A stretch of 64,000 bases of DNA, taken from positions 1-64,000 of the forward strand of contig NZ_BLYI01000062.1 of the NCBI RefSeq assembly GCF_016586355.1, in the 5' to 3' direction. The DNA comes from Anaerostipes butyraticus (GTDB taxonomy: Bacteria; Bacillota; Clostridia; Lachnospirales; Lachnospiraceae). A program made the translations under genes and the position numbers. Below are positions 1-8,257 of the stretch, piece after piece. Under the pieces are notes generated by a model that was given only the letters and a program-made list of their open reading frames with translations, did no database searches and was not told the origin of the DNA. The number at the start of each line of letters is the position of its first letter. Within the stretch, counting starts at the first letter, position 1.

Positions 1-72
1 GTAGGTGCGTCCTTCCTCCAAATGGAGACGGACAATCTTCTTTTTAAACTCTTGTGTGTAATTCTGTGGCAT
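1..72 (-). CDS. IS3-family transposase OrfA, N-terminal 24 codons only
   Basis: Reading leftwards from an ATG at 70-72, 24 open codons run to the window edge. The peptide begins MPQNYTQEFKKKIVRLHLEE, which is the usual start of the helix-turn-helix OrfA of IS3-type elements. An AGAGG ribosome-binding site lies just upstream on the same strand. The gene continues outside the window, so neither its integrity nor the terminal repeats can be judged. The family assignment rests on the short N-terminal motif alone. Confidence 0.6.
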   Translation of the reverse strand, partial: MPQNYTQEFKKKIVRLHLEEGRTY

Positions 73-98
73 GATAAGAACCTCTTTTCTCATTGTTT

Positions 99-533
99 TT
101 AGTATATCTTATTAGCCACTTTCGTTACAACTTTATTATAGCACTTCACTTCTCTTTTTCCATCACTCACTTCACTTTTGTCTTTAAATATATCTCCTTC
201 TAAAAATAAGAGCATAAAAACAACTAATATAATCAAAACTATTGCTTTAATAATAGACATATTATTTTGTCCAATATTTAAAATCATAGAACCACTATTA
301 AAAGTAATGTGTCTAGAACTGTCAAAATTTTGTTGATTCGCTTCATATTTGTTTACAACATGAGTTTTCTCTTCTTCACGAGGTTTTCTTTTTTCACGAG
401 CTTTTCCCTCTTCATTTCCTTTTTTACCAATATATTTATGCTTAATAATTGTAGATACAATTATTGCAACTAGAATAAAAAGGGCACCTTTTAATCCTGC
501 CATTTCTATGATATAAGTTTCAATTGCTTCCAT
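99..533 (-). CDS. Small membrane protein of unknown function
   Basis: 144 residues. I do not recognise the family. A hydrophobic segment lies at about residues 14-31 (GALFILVAIIVSTII) and another at about 93-112 (IIKAIVLIILVVFMLLFLE). Between them is a charged Lys/Glu/Arg-rich stretch and a loop rich in Asn and Ser. The start is supported by an AGAGGT ribosome-binding site a few bases upstream. It sits next to a transposase start and a long non-coding stretch, so it may be cargo or a leftover of a mobile region. Base composition is as AT-rich as the surrounding DNA. Confidence 0.5.
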   Translation of the reverse strand: MEAIETYIIEMAGLKGALFILVAIIVSTIIKHKYIGKKGNEEGKAREKRKPREEEKTHVVNKYEANQQNFDSSRHITFNSGSMILNIGQNNMSIIKAIVLIILVVFMLLFLEGDIFKDKSEVSDGKREVKCYNKVVTKVANKIY

Positions 534-2150
534 ATTTACCTCTTATATAATAAGTTTTTATCTTGATACTATTAAAATTTTATATTTCATCCCCACAATC
601 ACTTTTTCTTAAAATATTAACTAAACTCCCTTTATCTTTTGGAAAAAAATTATTATTTTAAGACTAATTTCAATTCACAGTACATATTATACAATATTTT
701 TATCATATTATATTTACACTACTGTAATTGTCAATTTAGCTCACTATTTGTCAATTAACAGCGAAAAAAGTAAAACATCTCTTTAGGGCAGATATATTGC
801 AATTATTTATTATGAAAATAATTTTTAAGATTTACTGTTTTACAATTTGCATTCAAATTCCATATAGTGAATTCTTTATTACTTGAAATCCTCACTGCAG
901 CGTTGAATACTTTATGAAATTGTAAATGCACCTTATTTGTGTTTTACTTTTCTTTTATATATCCTACCTTCTCTTTATTTTTTATTCTGGAACTATTTCA
1001 ATAGTACCGGTGTCAAGTTTATAGAATCGGACGGAATCTTCTCCAAACTAAAAGATTCGCAGTCTTATAGTCATAATTCTTGATAAAATGATTGATTGAA
1101 TCCTGTCCATTCCATTTTTCTTATGGTTGTGGATTGATATATTTCATCATTTTCCTAATCTCTTCTTCCGTATGTCTATCTTTCACATACTTTTCGGTAT
1201 GATATAACAATCAGTTCATGGTTCTATTCACAGTGACTCTTCTGGTTTTCATTCATCGGATTACAATAGAATACTCAGCACTAGATTTCCGCAATCTCCA
1301 TATCTATTTTGAGCTTTTCTAAATTTCTGAATTTATCTCATCAATCCACAAAAACAACTTGGAACAGCATCCAAAATCTCTTAACTCCAAAAGATTTTCT
1401 CAACTACTGGAATATATCCGTTATGGATTCCGCTGTATTGCATCTTCTCAGGAACATGAATAGCAAATCGCAATTGATAAATAAGATTATCACCATCATC
1501 TGATCCCTAAGGATCCTGCGTCAATATAAAAATAAATTGCTCTGATACTGGCAATCCACCTCTGTAACATTCATAAATGACTGGTAATTGCTGATATTTT
1601 TTATGAACAATAGTCTAATCATTGATTTAATCCAACTCCTGCTCTATGAGTGAGATTCCCTTACGGGTCTCAAAGTGTATCTGCTCATACTACTGCTGAG
1701 CATATTAGGTATCATACAGCAGACGGCATCGGGGCCGACGTCCAAGCATTTCAGATAAATGGCGACTTTCCATAATCTGCACAGAACCCTTCCTGATAAT
1801 TCAGGCATTCTCCTCTGTCTGACTGGCACTGCTATTCCCCATCTGAAATAGCCTGAATGTCAATCCAAGTACAGGTATAATGGTGGATATAGTCATTATC
1901 TTTTAATATTCTGATTAGTCTGCAACGAATTTTGATCTTCCTGCTGAAAATCCACCTAGATTACCAGTCTGTCATTGTATATAAGATAATTTGTTACTCA
2001 TGATTTTCTCCATTCTGAAGGCAAGACAAAGATAACTATATTGGAAAAATAATAAAAAATAAACCATAAAGTTACAACTGTAACTCCATGGTTCTTATGC
2101 TTTGTAATTCTAACTGCAACAATCTGCGTTGCAAGTATTTTTTCAATTAA
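534..2150. other. 1.6 kb of decayed sequence without an intact gene
   Basis: No open frame here has both a credible start site and coding character. Short coding-like stretches with in-frame stops occur on the minus strand, for example around 1120-1200 (YHTEKYVKDRHTEEEIRKMM) and 1560-1640 (KKYQQLPVIYECYRGGLPVS). The second weakly resembles the core of DDE transposases, but I cannot assign it. The stretch is most simply explained as eroded mobile or surface-protein DNA. Confidence 0.45.
2045..2093 (-). terminator. Rho-independent terminator reading leftwards
   Basis: AACCAT (2062-2067) pairs with ATGGTT (2088-2093) and AGTTACA (2070-2076) with TGTAACT (2079-2085), leaving a small AA/CC internal bulge. 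On the minus strand the hairpin is followed by a T-rich tract (2045-2061). The sequence to its right is plus-strand coding, so the gene it once served is gone. Confidence 0.55.
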
Positions 2151-3031
2151 CATTACAAATTCACAATGTCATTTTCTAGAAGAATCAACCTTTCCATGAC
2201 TTCAAACATGGCATGCATTTGCTACTATCTGTATGACAGCTCTGGAAATCAATTGTGGACTGGTTACTCCTACTGGAACAGTTCCACAGAAATAAACAAA
2301 ATAAATGAAAATATTGACCTTACAAAGGGTACTCATTATCTTGCTATCACTCAGTATTCTTCTTATACTGGAAACTACTCTTTTAAGCTTTCCGGAACGT
2401 CGGGTGCAACTTCGCACATACATTCCTATAAGCAGACAATTACGAAAACAACACCGAAATCCAACGGTAAAATTGTAAAAAAATGTTCTTGCGTTTAACT
2501 AATGGAACAAGTACAATTTATGCTACAAAAACAATGAATTTGTCTTCATCCAATTATACTTATGATGGAAAAGTGAAAAAACCGTCTGTAACGGTAAAAG
2601 ACATTAAGGGGAAAACCATCAGTTCCTCCAATTATAAAGTAAGCTATTCCAGCGGCAGAAAGTATATTGGAAAATATACTGTAAAAGTCACCTTTACAGG
2701 AAAATATTACAGCGGTTCCATGTCAAAGACATTTACGATTCGTCCAAAATCAACCTATATTTCCAGCTTAACAGCAAAATCAAAGGGCTTTACAGTAAAA
2801 TGGACCAAACAGACATCACAAACAACAGGATACCAGATTCAGTATTCAGCGAATAAGCACTTCTCTGTTGCAGCAACTAAGACTATTACAAAAAATTCTA
2901 CAACATCTGCATCTTATACAAAATTGAAGGCAAAGAAAAAATATTATGTACGAATTCGAACCTATAAAAAGATATCAAATGCATACTACTATTCTTCCTG
3001 GTCTTCTGTAAAAACAGTCACCACGAAGTAA
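2151..3031 (+). pseudogene. Truncated, frameshifted surface protein (PPC domain plus fibronectin-III-like repeat)
   Basis: Two overlapping frames belong to one former gene. The first (to 2498) carries the second half of a bacterial pre-peptidase C-terminal domain (YYLYDSSGNQLW, then GTHYLAITQYSSYTGNYSFKL) and ends in a HSYKQTITK / VKKCSC linker. The second frame (from about 2483) carries LTNGTSTIYATKTMNLSSSN and the YTYDGKVKKPSVTVKD repeat. It ends in a fibronectin type III domain (TGYQIQYSAN, YYVRIRTYK). Loss of one G near 2492-2495 (a Gly codon in TGC-GGT-TTA) restores the frame, so this is a single-base frameshift. The 5' end is also gone: a stop at 2148-2150 lies directly before the PPC remnant, with no signal peptide. 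Such proteins are secreted and wall-associated in Lachnospiraceae. Confidence 0.75.
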
Positions 3032-3068
3032 TCGCCTTCTAAATTAGTAAAAGAATAGCAAAAGGGAA

Positions 3069-3098
3069 ATCGCCTCATTATCTGGATAATGGGGCGAT
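3069..3098 (+). terminator. Hairpin after the surface-protein pseudogene
   Basis: ATCGCCTCATTATC pairs with GATAATGGGGCGAT across a 2-base loop, a 14-bp stem with one G-T pair. The following sequence is only weakly T-rich, so termination efficiency is uncertain. Confidence 0.5.
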
Positions 3099-3131
3099 AC
3101 TTCCATTTTGGGAATATTTAAATACAGTTAT

Positions 3132-3323
3132 TTATTTCCTTATTTTTTTGTATTTATTTAAGTTGGGAATATATTTATTTCTTATATTCATGGTCTTCGA
3201 TGCATATCTACGCCAAAATTTAACCAATACAAATAAGAAGATTGCAGAACATATGCAAACTGCATCAAAGAAGTGCGCCTCTCCTATATTTTGAAGCGTA
3301 ATTTTATTATTGTAAATACTCAT
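3132..3323 (-). pseudogene. Possible C-terminal remnant of a membrane protein
   Basis: 63 residues with one hydrophobic stretch (VCICSAIFLFVLVKF) followed by a basic tail. The ATG lacks a convincing ribosome-binding site. Upstream on the same strand, coding-like fragments in other frames (for instance a stretch reading FLEEGIGWESDYKDILNET around 3425-3500) suggest that the open frame is the tail of a longer decayed gene. No family recognised. Confidence 0.25.
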
Positions 3324-3861
3324 CCCAATGCTTTTCTAACTACAAAACAATCCTAACTGGGTAACAGCAATGTATCCTGACAATATGTCCACTATTTTAA
3401 AATATACAACTTTTTATTCTAATTTTTCACACGTTTCATTCAATATATCCTTATAATCACTTTCCCAACCGATTCCTTCTTCTAAAAAACTACAATATAT
3501 GCAACTATTCTAATACTTTCTTCTCGTATTGACAAAAACTGTCTTTCAAATGCGACAAGAATAATATATGTTTTCATAAAAAAATACCATGCATTTTTTA
3601 CTTCTAACATAAATATAGATATGGTAATCATAATTTTATACATTGCTGTAACATAATTTTAGCCTTTTTACTATCTAAGTTCAATATTTCCTGCTTTAAT
3701 ATCGCATTCTCAATCTCTTTATTCATCATGGATTTTCTCACTTAATCTCATCTCTTGACTTTTATGATATGAATAAATTTTCTGATTCAATTACATTACT
3801 AAAATCCATTATTATCTTGTGGTTATATGTTATAGTGACTATTTATCTCTTTTAAATTTTA
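3324..3861. other. Non-coding AT-rich stretch before the nitroreductase
   Basis: Nothing certain lies here. Minus-strand coding-like fragments with several frame changes extend from the 3132-3323 frame up to about 3730. They include the 33-codon frame listed separately. No hairpin or promoter stands out. Confidence 0.35.
3628..3729 (-). CDS. Very short open frame, doubtful
   Basis: 33 codons beginning MMNKEIENAILKQEILNLDS and ending QQCIKL before a TGA stop at 3628-3630. The composition is coding-like and predicts a helix, but the ribosome-binding site is weak. It lies at the upstream end of a decayed stretch on the same strand, so it is as likely to be the first exon-like fragment of a dead gene as a real small protein. 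Confidence 0.2.
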   Translation of the reverse strand: MMNKEIENAILKQEILNLDSKKAKIMLQQCIKL

Positions 3862-4473
3862 TCATATATATTTCATTACTTCTTTTAAACCTCTTCTAGA
3901 TACTTTTTTCCCAATGTCCATTCCATATCCTAACGCAATCGCTGCCACCATACAACCCTCTTCTCCCAAATACGCCTGCAATTCGTTATATGCGTAAAAA
4001 ATATCTGCTATCCAAAGACTGTTAACTTCCTTTTCCGTAGCCATTAATAACATATTTTGTATCGCTGCACCGATTGCCATAATATGTGTACATTCTATAT
4101 CTTTAGCGTTTAATTCCCATCTGACTCCATCATCATGGCCCTTACATTTTTGAAAATCTAAATAAACAAAAATAAGAGTAGGCGCTTCTTTAATTATTCT
4201 CACAGTTTCAAATGCACCTATAATGTCTTCTCGGTAGTTTCCTTGTCTTATATATTTACTTTTAATTCTATTCAACTGATTTTCCAAAATATCAGCTATT
4301 CTTTTTTTCTTCTCAATAGATTTTATTACCAGAAACTTCCATGGTTGATCATTCTTAGGTGATGGTGCCTGAGTTCCTGCCGCTATAATCTCTTCAATAA
4401 TATTTCCCGCTATCTCACTTTTTGTAAATCTTCTGGTACTCTTCCTTTGATAAATTGCGTCTTGTACTTTCAT
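3862..4473 (-). CDS. Nitroreductase-family FMN oxidoreductase
   Basis: 203 residues, the normal length for a single-domain nitroreductase. These cytosolic flavoproteins form homodimers that use NAD(P)H to reduce nitro compounds, quinones or flavins. The FMN phosphate-binding motif RKSTRRF lies at residues 10-16. The conserved APSPKNDQPW loop is at 36-45 and the C-terminal ALGYG motif just before a basic tail. Start supported by GGAG upstream of ATG. It is a lone gene between decayed DNA and an IS110 remnant, with no partner to reveal its substrate. The family is clear; the physiological reaction cannot be told from sequence. Confidence 0.9.
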   Translation of the reverse strand: MKVQDAIYQRKSTRRFTKSEIAGNIIEEIIAAGTQAPSPKNDQPWKFLVIKSIEKKKRIADILENQLNRIKSKYIRQGNYREDIIGAFETVRIIKEAPTLIFVYLDFQKCKGHDDGVRWELNAKDIECTHIMAIGAAIQNMLLMATEKEVNSLWIADIFYAYNELQAYLGEEGCMVAAIALGYGMDIGKKVSRRGLKEVMKYI

Positions 4474-4762
4474 AATTAGTATCTCCTACTACAATATATT
4501 TATGATTAATATCTCTTATCACTGGTAAGGAATTATCCCTCTTGTTACTTAAACCGTTAAAATGATGAAGGCGGTCGGTATCTCAAATTTCTCCCTAGAC
4601 TTCGCTCCCGCAAAATAATCAACTAACTCATTCACAGCATTCGTTTTATGCAGATTAAGCCGCCATCAAGATGTCGCTCATGTCACACCGCAGTAAATAG
4701 AATAGATAATAAGTAAAACTGATATTGACTAATTATAATTTTTAATCCGGAGTGATGTTTTT
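4474..4762. other. Intergenic DNA, probably left end of an IS110-type element
   Basis: No gene. It lies directly before the decayed IS110-type transposase start, where these elements carry a long non-coding left end. A GGAGTGATG ribosome-binding-like sequence stands at about 4749-4757. Confidence 0.35.
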
Positions 4763-5080
4763 ATGGACATAAACACAGTAGAAATCAATATTTCCAATTA
4801 AAAATGCACTGCTGTGATCTTCAATTCTATTAAAAGATCATTGTAAGCCCCTTCAATCTCCCTCTAAAAAAACTCATCAAGAAACTGGATGGCAATACTC
4901 GTATTGTCATGAAGTGCATAGGTCACTACTATGCACCGATAAATACATGGACTATTCTAGGTTATTTTTTTGTAAACGCGTGAATTCTCAGACCATCCGT
5001 AACTTTCAGAAACAGGGCAAAATTTCTCCTCCATAAAGTAAAAACCGATAAGACAGATTCCGTAAAGACCGTATCTAATT
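4763..5080 (+). pseudogene. IS110-family transposase, N-terminal remnant
   Basis: Frame 1 from the ATG at 4763 gives MDINTVEINISN, stop, then KCTAVIFNSIKRSL, matching the first acidic strand of the RuvC-like DEDD domain of IS110 transposases. After a frame change in the CTAAAAAAAC tract near 4865, the sequence continues LKKLIKKLDGNTRIVMKCIG followed by HYYAPINTW and, past a stop, KVKTDKTDSVKTVSNSLY. The family's hallmarks, DGNTRVxMExTGxYYEP and KTDKxDAxKIA, are both recognisable. At least two stops and one frameshift are present, and the C-terminal Tnp_20 domain is absent. The remnant ends against the stop of the pentapeptide-repeat gene. Confidence 0.75.
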
Positions 5081-5082
5081 CT

Positions 5083-7137
5083 TTATATTGCCTCTTTTCC
5101 ATAGGACTCCTCAGAAAAATGTCTCCAATTTAAATCTTCTAGTTTCCCATATTTAGGTTTTTCAGACTTTATAAATGCTACTTCCTCCATCCAAATTTTT
5201 TGCGTGACTGTATTATCCAAATTTTTACATTCAATAAATTTAACATTAATCAACCGGGCATTTGTAAAATCCGCCCCTTTAAAATCGCACTTATAAAATT
5301 CTACATTCGCAATTGCTACATCACTAAAATTTGTGTTTATAAATTTACAATTACTTATGCGAATTCTATTTTTTGCATCTCCTACAAATCGAGCATTCGA
5401 TAAAACACATCGTTCAAAATTTGAATTCTCTATTCGAGCATTAATCCATAATGTATCACGGCATACTGCATCACAAAAAGAAATCTGTTCTAAATGTACA
5501 TTCGACATATCCACAGATATCATAATAGCAAATATAAAAGAAGAATCACTTATAATTGCACCTTTCATTGAAAGATTTGCACAATAAGATTTCCCAAAAT
5601 AGCAATTTTCTATTTTACATTCCGAAAAACTACTTTTATTTAACCTAGCTTCTTCAAAACTTACTTTTTCAAGAATTGAATACGTAAATGTAGCTTCTTG
5701 TAAATTCGCATTTTGAAAATTGCATCTTTTAATGATACTTCTCAATAGATTTGCCTTCTCCATATTGGCATAAGAAAATATAATATTATTTTCTTTTTGT
5801 GCTGAATCCCCTATTTTAGCATCTACAAGACGTACATCAGAAAAATCTGCAAATTCAAAAGTTGTATTATAAATATCTAAATGGCTCAGATTAGCCTTTG
5901 AAAAATTAGAATAATCAAAGTTAAGCAAAGCTCCCTCTTTATCACATGGTCCAATTCTATCCATACCACTCAAATCAGCATTTGTAAAAATAGTACGTTG
6001 CAATTTCATTTTAGTATCAAACAATATCCCTATTAACTTGCAATTTGTAAAATTGGCATTCTCACAATTAGTTTCTTTAAAATGAACTCCATTTAAAGTA
6101 GAATCTCTAAAATCAGTATTTTTCAAATTTGTTTTTCCGTCAAAATATATATTTTTAAGTAAAGAATTACTAAATGATGTTTTTTCTAAATCAGCATTAC
6201 AAATAGTAAAATTACTAATGCTCACTCCTGTTAATAACTCACTTTTTAAATAATTTTGGAAAAGTCGATTCATGATACTTTTTATTTGATCCCCCATTGC
6301 AACATTCCTACTATCTGCAATAGATTTATTCTGTAAAAGCAGATTTCTGTAATTTATAATTTTCTTATAATCTTCCGCTAATATTTCTCTTGTAGTTATA
6401 TCTCCTGAATCTGTTATTCCATCACAAATAGCTCTTTTTAAATCTGAATCATATGTAGAACTCATTTTAGCATGAGAATGATTTTCAATCAATCTTTCTA
6501 CAATAACTTCTATGTTATTTACTAAATTAAGGAACTCTCCTTTTGTCATTTCCTGATAATAACTTATCTTATCATATTCATCCATTTGTTGCTTAGCAAG
6601 TTTTGACAATCCTTCTTCATAATTGATTATTCCATATGTAAAATGCACTAACTTGTATATATTATATAGTGTTATCAAAATAATTCCAGTAATCGCAGTA
6701 TAAACGGATAAACTTAGTGAAATTTTCATTGCTGAAAAAAACGCTTTTACAGATGATTGAAATATGATTATTATACATTCAACAGTTATTGCTATTGCCG
6801 AAAAAAATACACTTATCATCAATTTATTTCTTTTCCTATTTTGAAATAAATCAATTACTTCTCTCTCAAATTGATTACTGTTTCTTCTATTCTGAAAAGT
6901 ATTATTAAGAAACACATAGATTGATACAGAAAAACCCAACATAGAAATTAATATAGTAACTGAAACTTTTATAGTCTCTATAAAACCATCATATATCTTT
7001 TCATAACTACTATAGTAATTTAACTCATAAAAATTTTTTATTAATATCAGAAATAAAATAACAATAAAAATTATGCACAAATTATTTTTTATCCATTTCC
7101 AAATTTTTTCTTTTAACTTTCTGATCTTTACTTTCAT
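5083..7137 (-). CDS. Four-TM pentapeptide-repeat protein
   Basis: 684 residues. Four transmembrane helices fill the N-terminal quarter (about residues 18-35, 54-75, 103-125, 130-160). A helical, probably cytoplasmic linker follows (165-300). From about 300 to 670 it is a long series of A(D/N)LxX-type pentapeptide repeats (NADLEKTSF, NTDFRDSTL, NANFTNCKL, KANLSHLDI), predicted to form a right-handed quadrilateral beta-helix. Soluble pentapeptide proteins such as Qnr, MfpA and McbG protect DNA gyrase, but the membrane anchor here makes that analogy weak. It is the last gene of a three-gene operon, 28 bp after the radical-SAM gene, with an AAGGGG ribosome-binding site. Self-protection or scaffolding for the operon's product is inference only. 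Confidence 0.85.
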   Translation of the reverse strand: MKVKIRKLKEKIWKWIKNNLCIIFIVILFLILIKNFYELNYYSSYEKIYDGFIETIKVSVTILISMLGFSVSIYVFLNNTFQNRRNSNQFEREVIDLFQNRKRNKLMISVFFSAIAITVECIIIIFQSSVKAFFSAMKISLSLSVYTAITGIILITLYNIYKLVHFTYGIINYEEGLSKLAKQQMDEYDKISYYQEMTKGEFLNLVNNIEVIVERLIENHSHAKMSSTYDSDLKRAICDGITDSGDITTREILAEDYKKIINYRNLLLQNKSIADSRNVAMGDQIKSIMNRLFQNYLKSELLTGVSISNFTICNADLEKTSFSNSLLKNIYFDGKTNLKNTDFRDSTLNGVHFKETNCENANFTNCKLIGILFDTKMKLQRTIFTNADLSGMDRIGPCDKEGALLNFDYSNFSKANLSHLDIYNTTFEFADFSDVRLVDAKIGDSAQKENNIIFSYANMEKANLLRSIIKRCNFQNANLQEATFTYSILEKVSFEEARLNKSSFSECKIENCYFGKSYCANLSMKGAIISDSSFIFAIMISVDMSNVHLEQISFCDAVCRDTLWINARIENSNFERCVLSNARFVGDAKNRIRISNCKFINTNFSDVAIANVEFYKCDFKGADFTNARLINVKFIECKNLDNTVTQKIWMEEVAFIKSEKPKYGKLEDLNWRHFSEESYGKEAI

Positions 7138-7165
7138 AGTTTTCCCCTTACTTATCCACTGTAAT

Positions 7166-8242
7166 TTACAAATATTCTTTCAACCAGTTTTGTATTTTCT
7201 CTATTTTTTCCCCATCTTTTTTTGACTGAATCATATTTTCCTCAAATATTTTTTTACAATCACACTTCGAACTCAAAATTGTTTCATATTTTTGCAAAAG
7301 TTGTTTCCGTTCTAAATTATCTGATTTCATTAAAAACATCTGATAAAATTCCATCCACTTATTTTCACAAATACTGCATCCATATGGCGGCAAATTATCT
7401 TGTTGATTATATTTCTCATCGTAATCCACCCAATCCCCATACCACGCTAAATAAACTTTGTTAAGGTACCATCGTGGTATACTCTTTAACACCTCAAAAA
7501 CTGCCCAATGAGAAAGTCGTTCAAACTTCTTTTCTATATATAAATCATATAGCATAGTATGTTTTCTAATATTTACTGGAAAAATTACAATTGAATCCAC
7601 CCCATGACTTACTGCCCATTGAATTGTGTTATTTGTATCTTTTACTTGCTCTGATACCGTCAAAAATGGCGCCCCTAAAAAAACATTCGCAGTCAAACTC
7701 ATCCCCCAGTTATGCACTAGTTTTATTTTCGATTCCAATATATAAAGATTTATTTCTTTATTTAAGCAATTTTTTTGGACAAATTCATCTGCGGATTCAA
7801 CCCCTACTTCGATTACAATATCTTTCTCTGGTAACATTGAAAAAAGCCATTGACATATTTCATTCGTAATAAAAGTATAATGGGTTTCAAAAATAATAGT
7901 TTCTATTGGCAATTGGTTTAAAGTTTCACATATCATAGTTAAGCATTTTAGTGGTACTTCTTCTGGATCTAATACACTCCCTAAGGCCCCTATCAAAATA
8001 CTATTCATACCATCAGATGCCTTACTCATATGTTGCAATACCTTTCCCATCTCTTTTTCTGACAATTTGCTTCCTTCACCATAGTCACACATTGTACAAC
8101 TTCCATTTTTCCTAAAACGGCATCCAGAACTATTCAAACATACGTGCAACAATGTTCCTCTGCTTCTTATAATATCATTTGATGTAATTAATTTTTTACC
8201 ATTTCTTTTGTATTGATTGTACTTTGAAAGTAATTCTTTCAT
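7166..8242 (-). CDS. Radical SAM enzyme, Elp3/RaSEA-like, with C-terminal Cys pairs
   Basis: 358 residues. Cys41, Cys49 and Cys52 (GCRFRKNGSCTMCDYG) form a C-x7-C-x2-C cluster motif in the style of archaeosine-synthesis RaSEA and Elp3-type enzymes, where a GCTMC core binds the SAM-cleaving [4Fe-4S] cluster. EVGVES at 145-150 matches the SAM-contacting strand of that superfamily. Cys289/Cys292 (GCSIC) and Cys327/Cys329 (CDC) could bind an auxiliary cluster or zinc. Start: GGAGAG five bases before ATG. It lies 15 bp after a second radical-SAM gene and 28 bp before a pentapeptide-repeat gene, so it is certainly co-transcribed. The substrate is unknown; archaeosine itself is not expected in bacteria. 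Confidence 0.85.
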   Translation of the reverse strand: MKELLSKYNQYKRNGKKLITSNDIIRSRGTLLHVCLNSSGCRFRKNGSCTMCDYGEGSKLSEKEMGKVLQHMSKASDGMNSILIGALGSVLDPEEVPLKCLTMICETLNQLPIETIIFETHYTFITNEICQWLFSMLPEKDIVIEVGVESADEFVQKNCLNKEINLYILESKIKLVHNWGMSLTANVFLGAPFLTVSEQVKDTNNTIQWAVSHGVDSIVIFPVNIRKHTMLYDLYIEKKFERLSHWAVFEVLKSIPRWYLNKVYLAWYGDWVDYDEKYNQQDNLPPYGCSICENKWMEFYQMFLMKSDNLERKQLLQKYETILSSKCDCKKIFEENMIQSKKDGEKIEKIQNWLKEYL

Positions 8243-8257
8243 AAAAACTCTCCGCTA

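Noticed and set aside
1309-1829. Short open frames at 1309-1503 (+) and 1644-1829 (-)
   Set aside because: No ribosome-binding site and no recognisable sequence; neighbouring frames look equally coding-like, as in decayed DNA.
5083-7137. Quinolone-resistance (Qnr) gene
   Set aside because: Qnr proteins are about 215 residues and soluble; this one has four membrane helices and a much longer repeat region.
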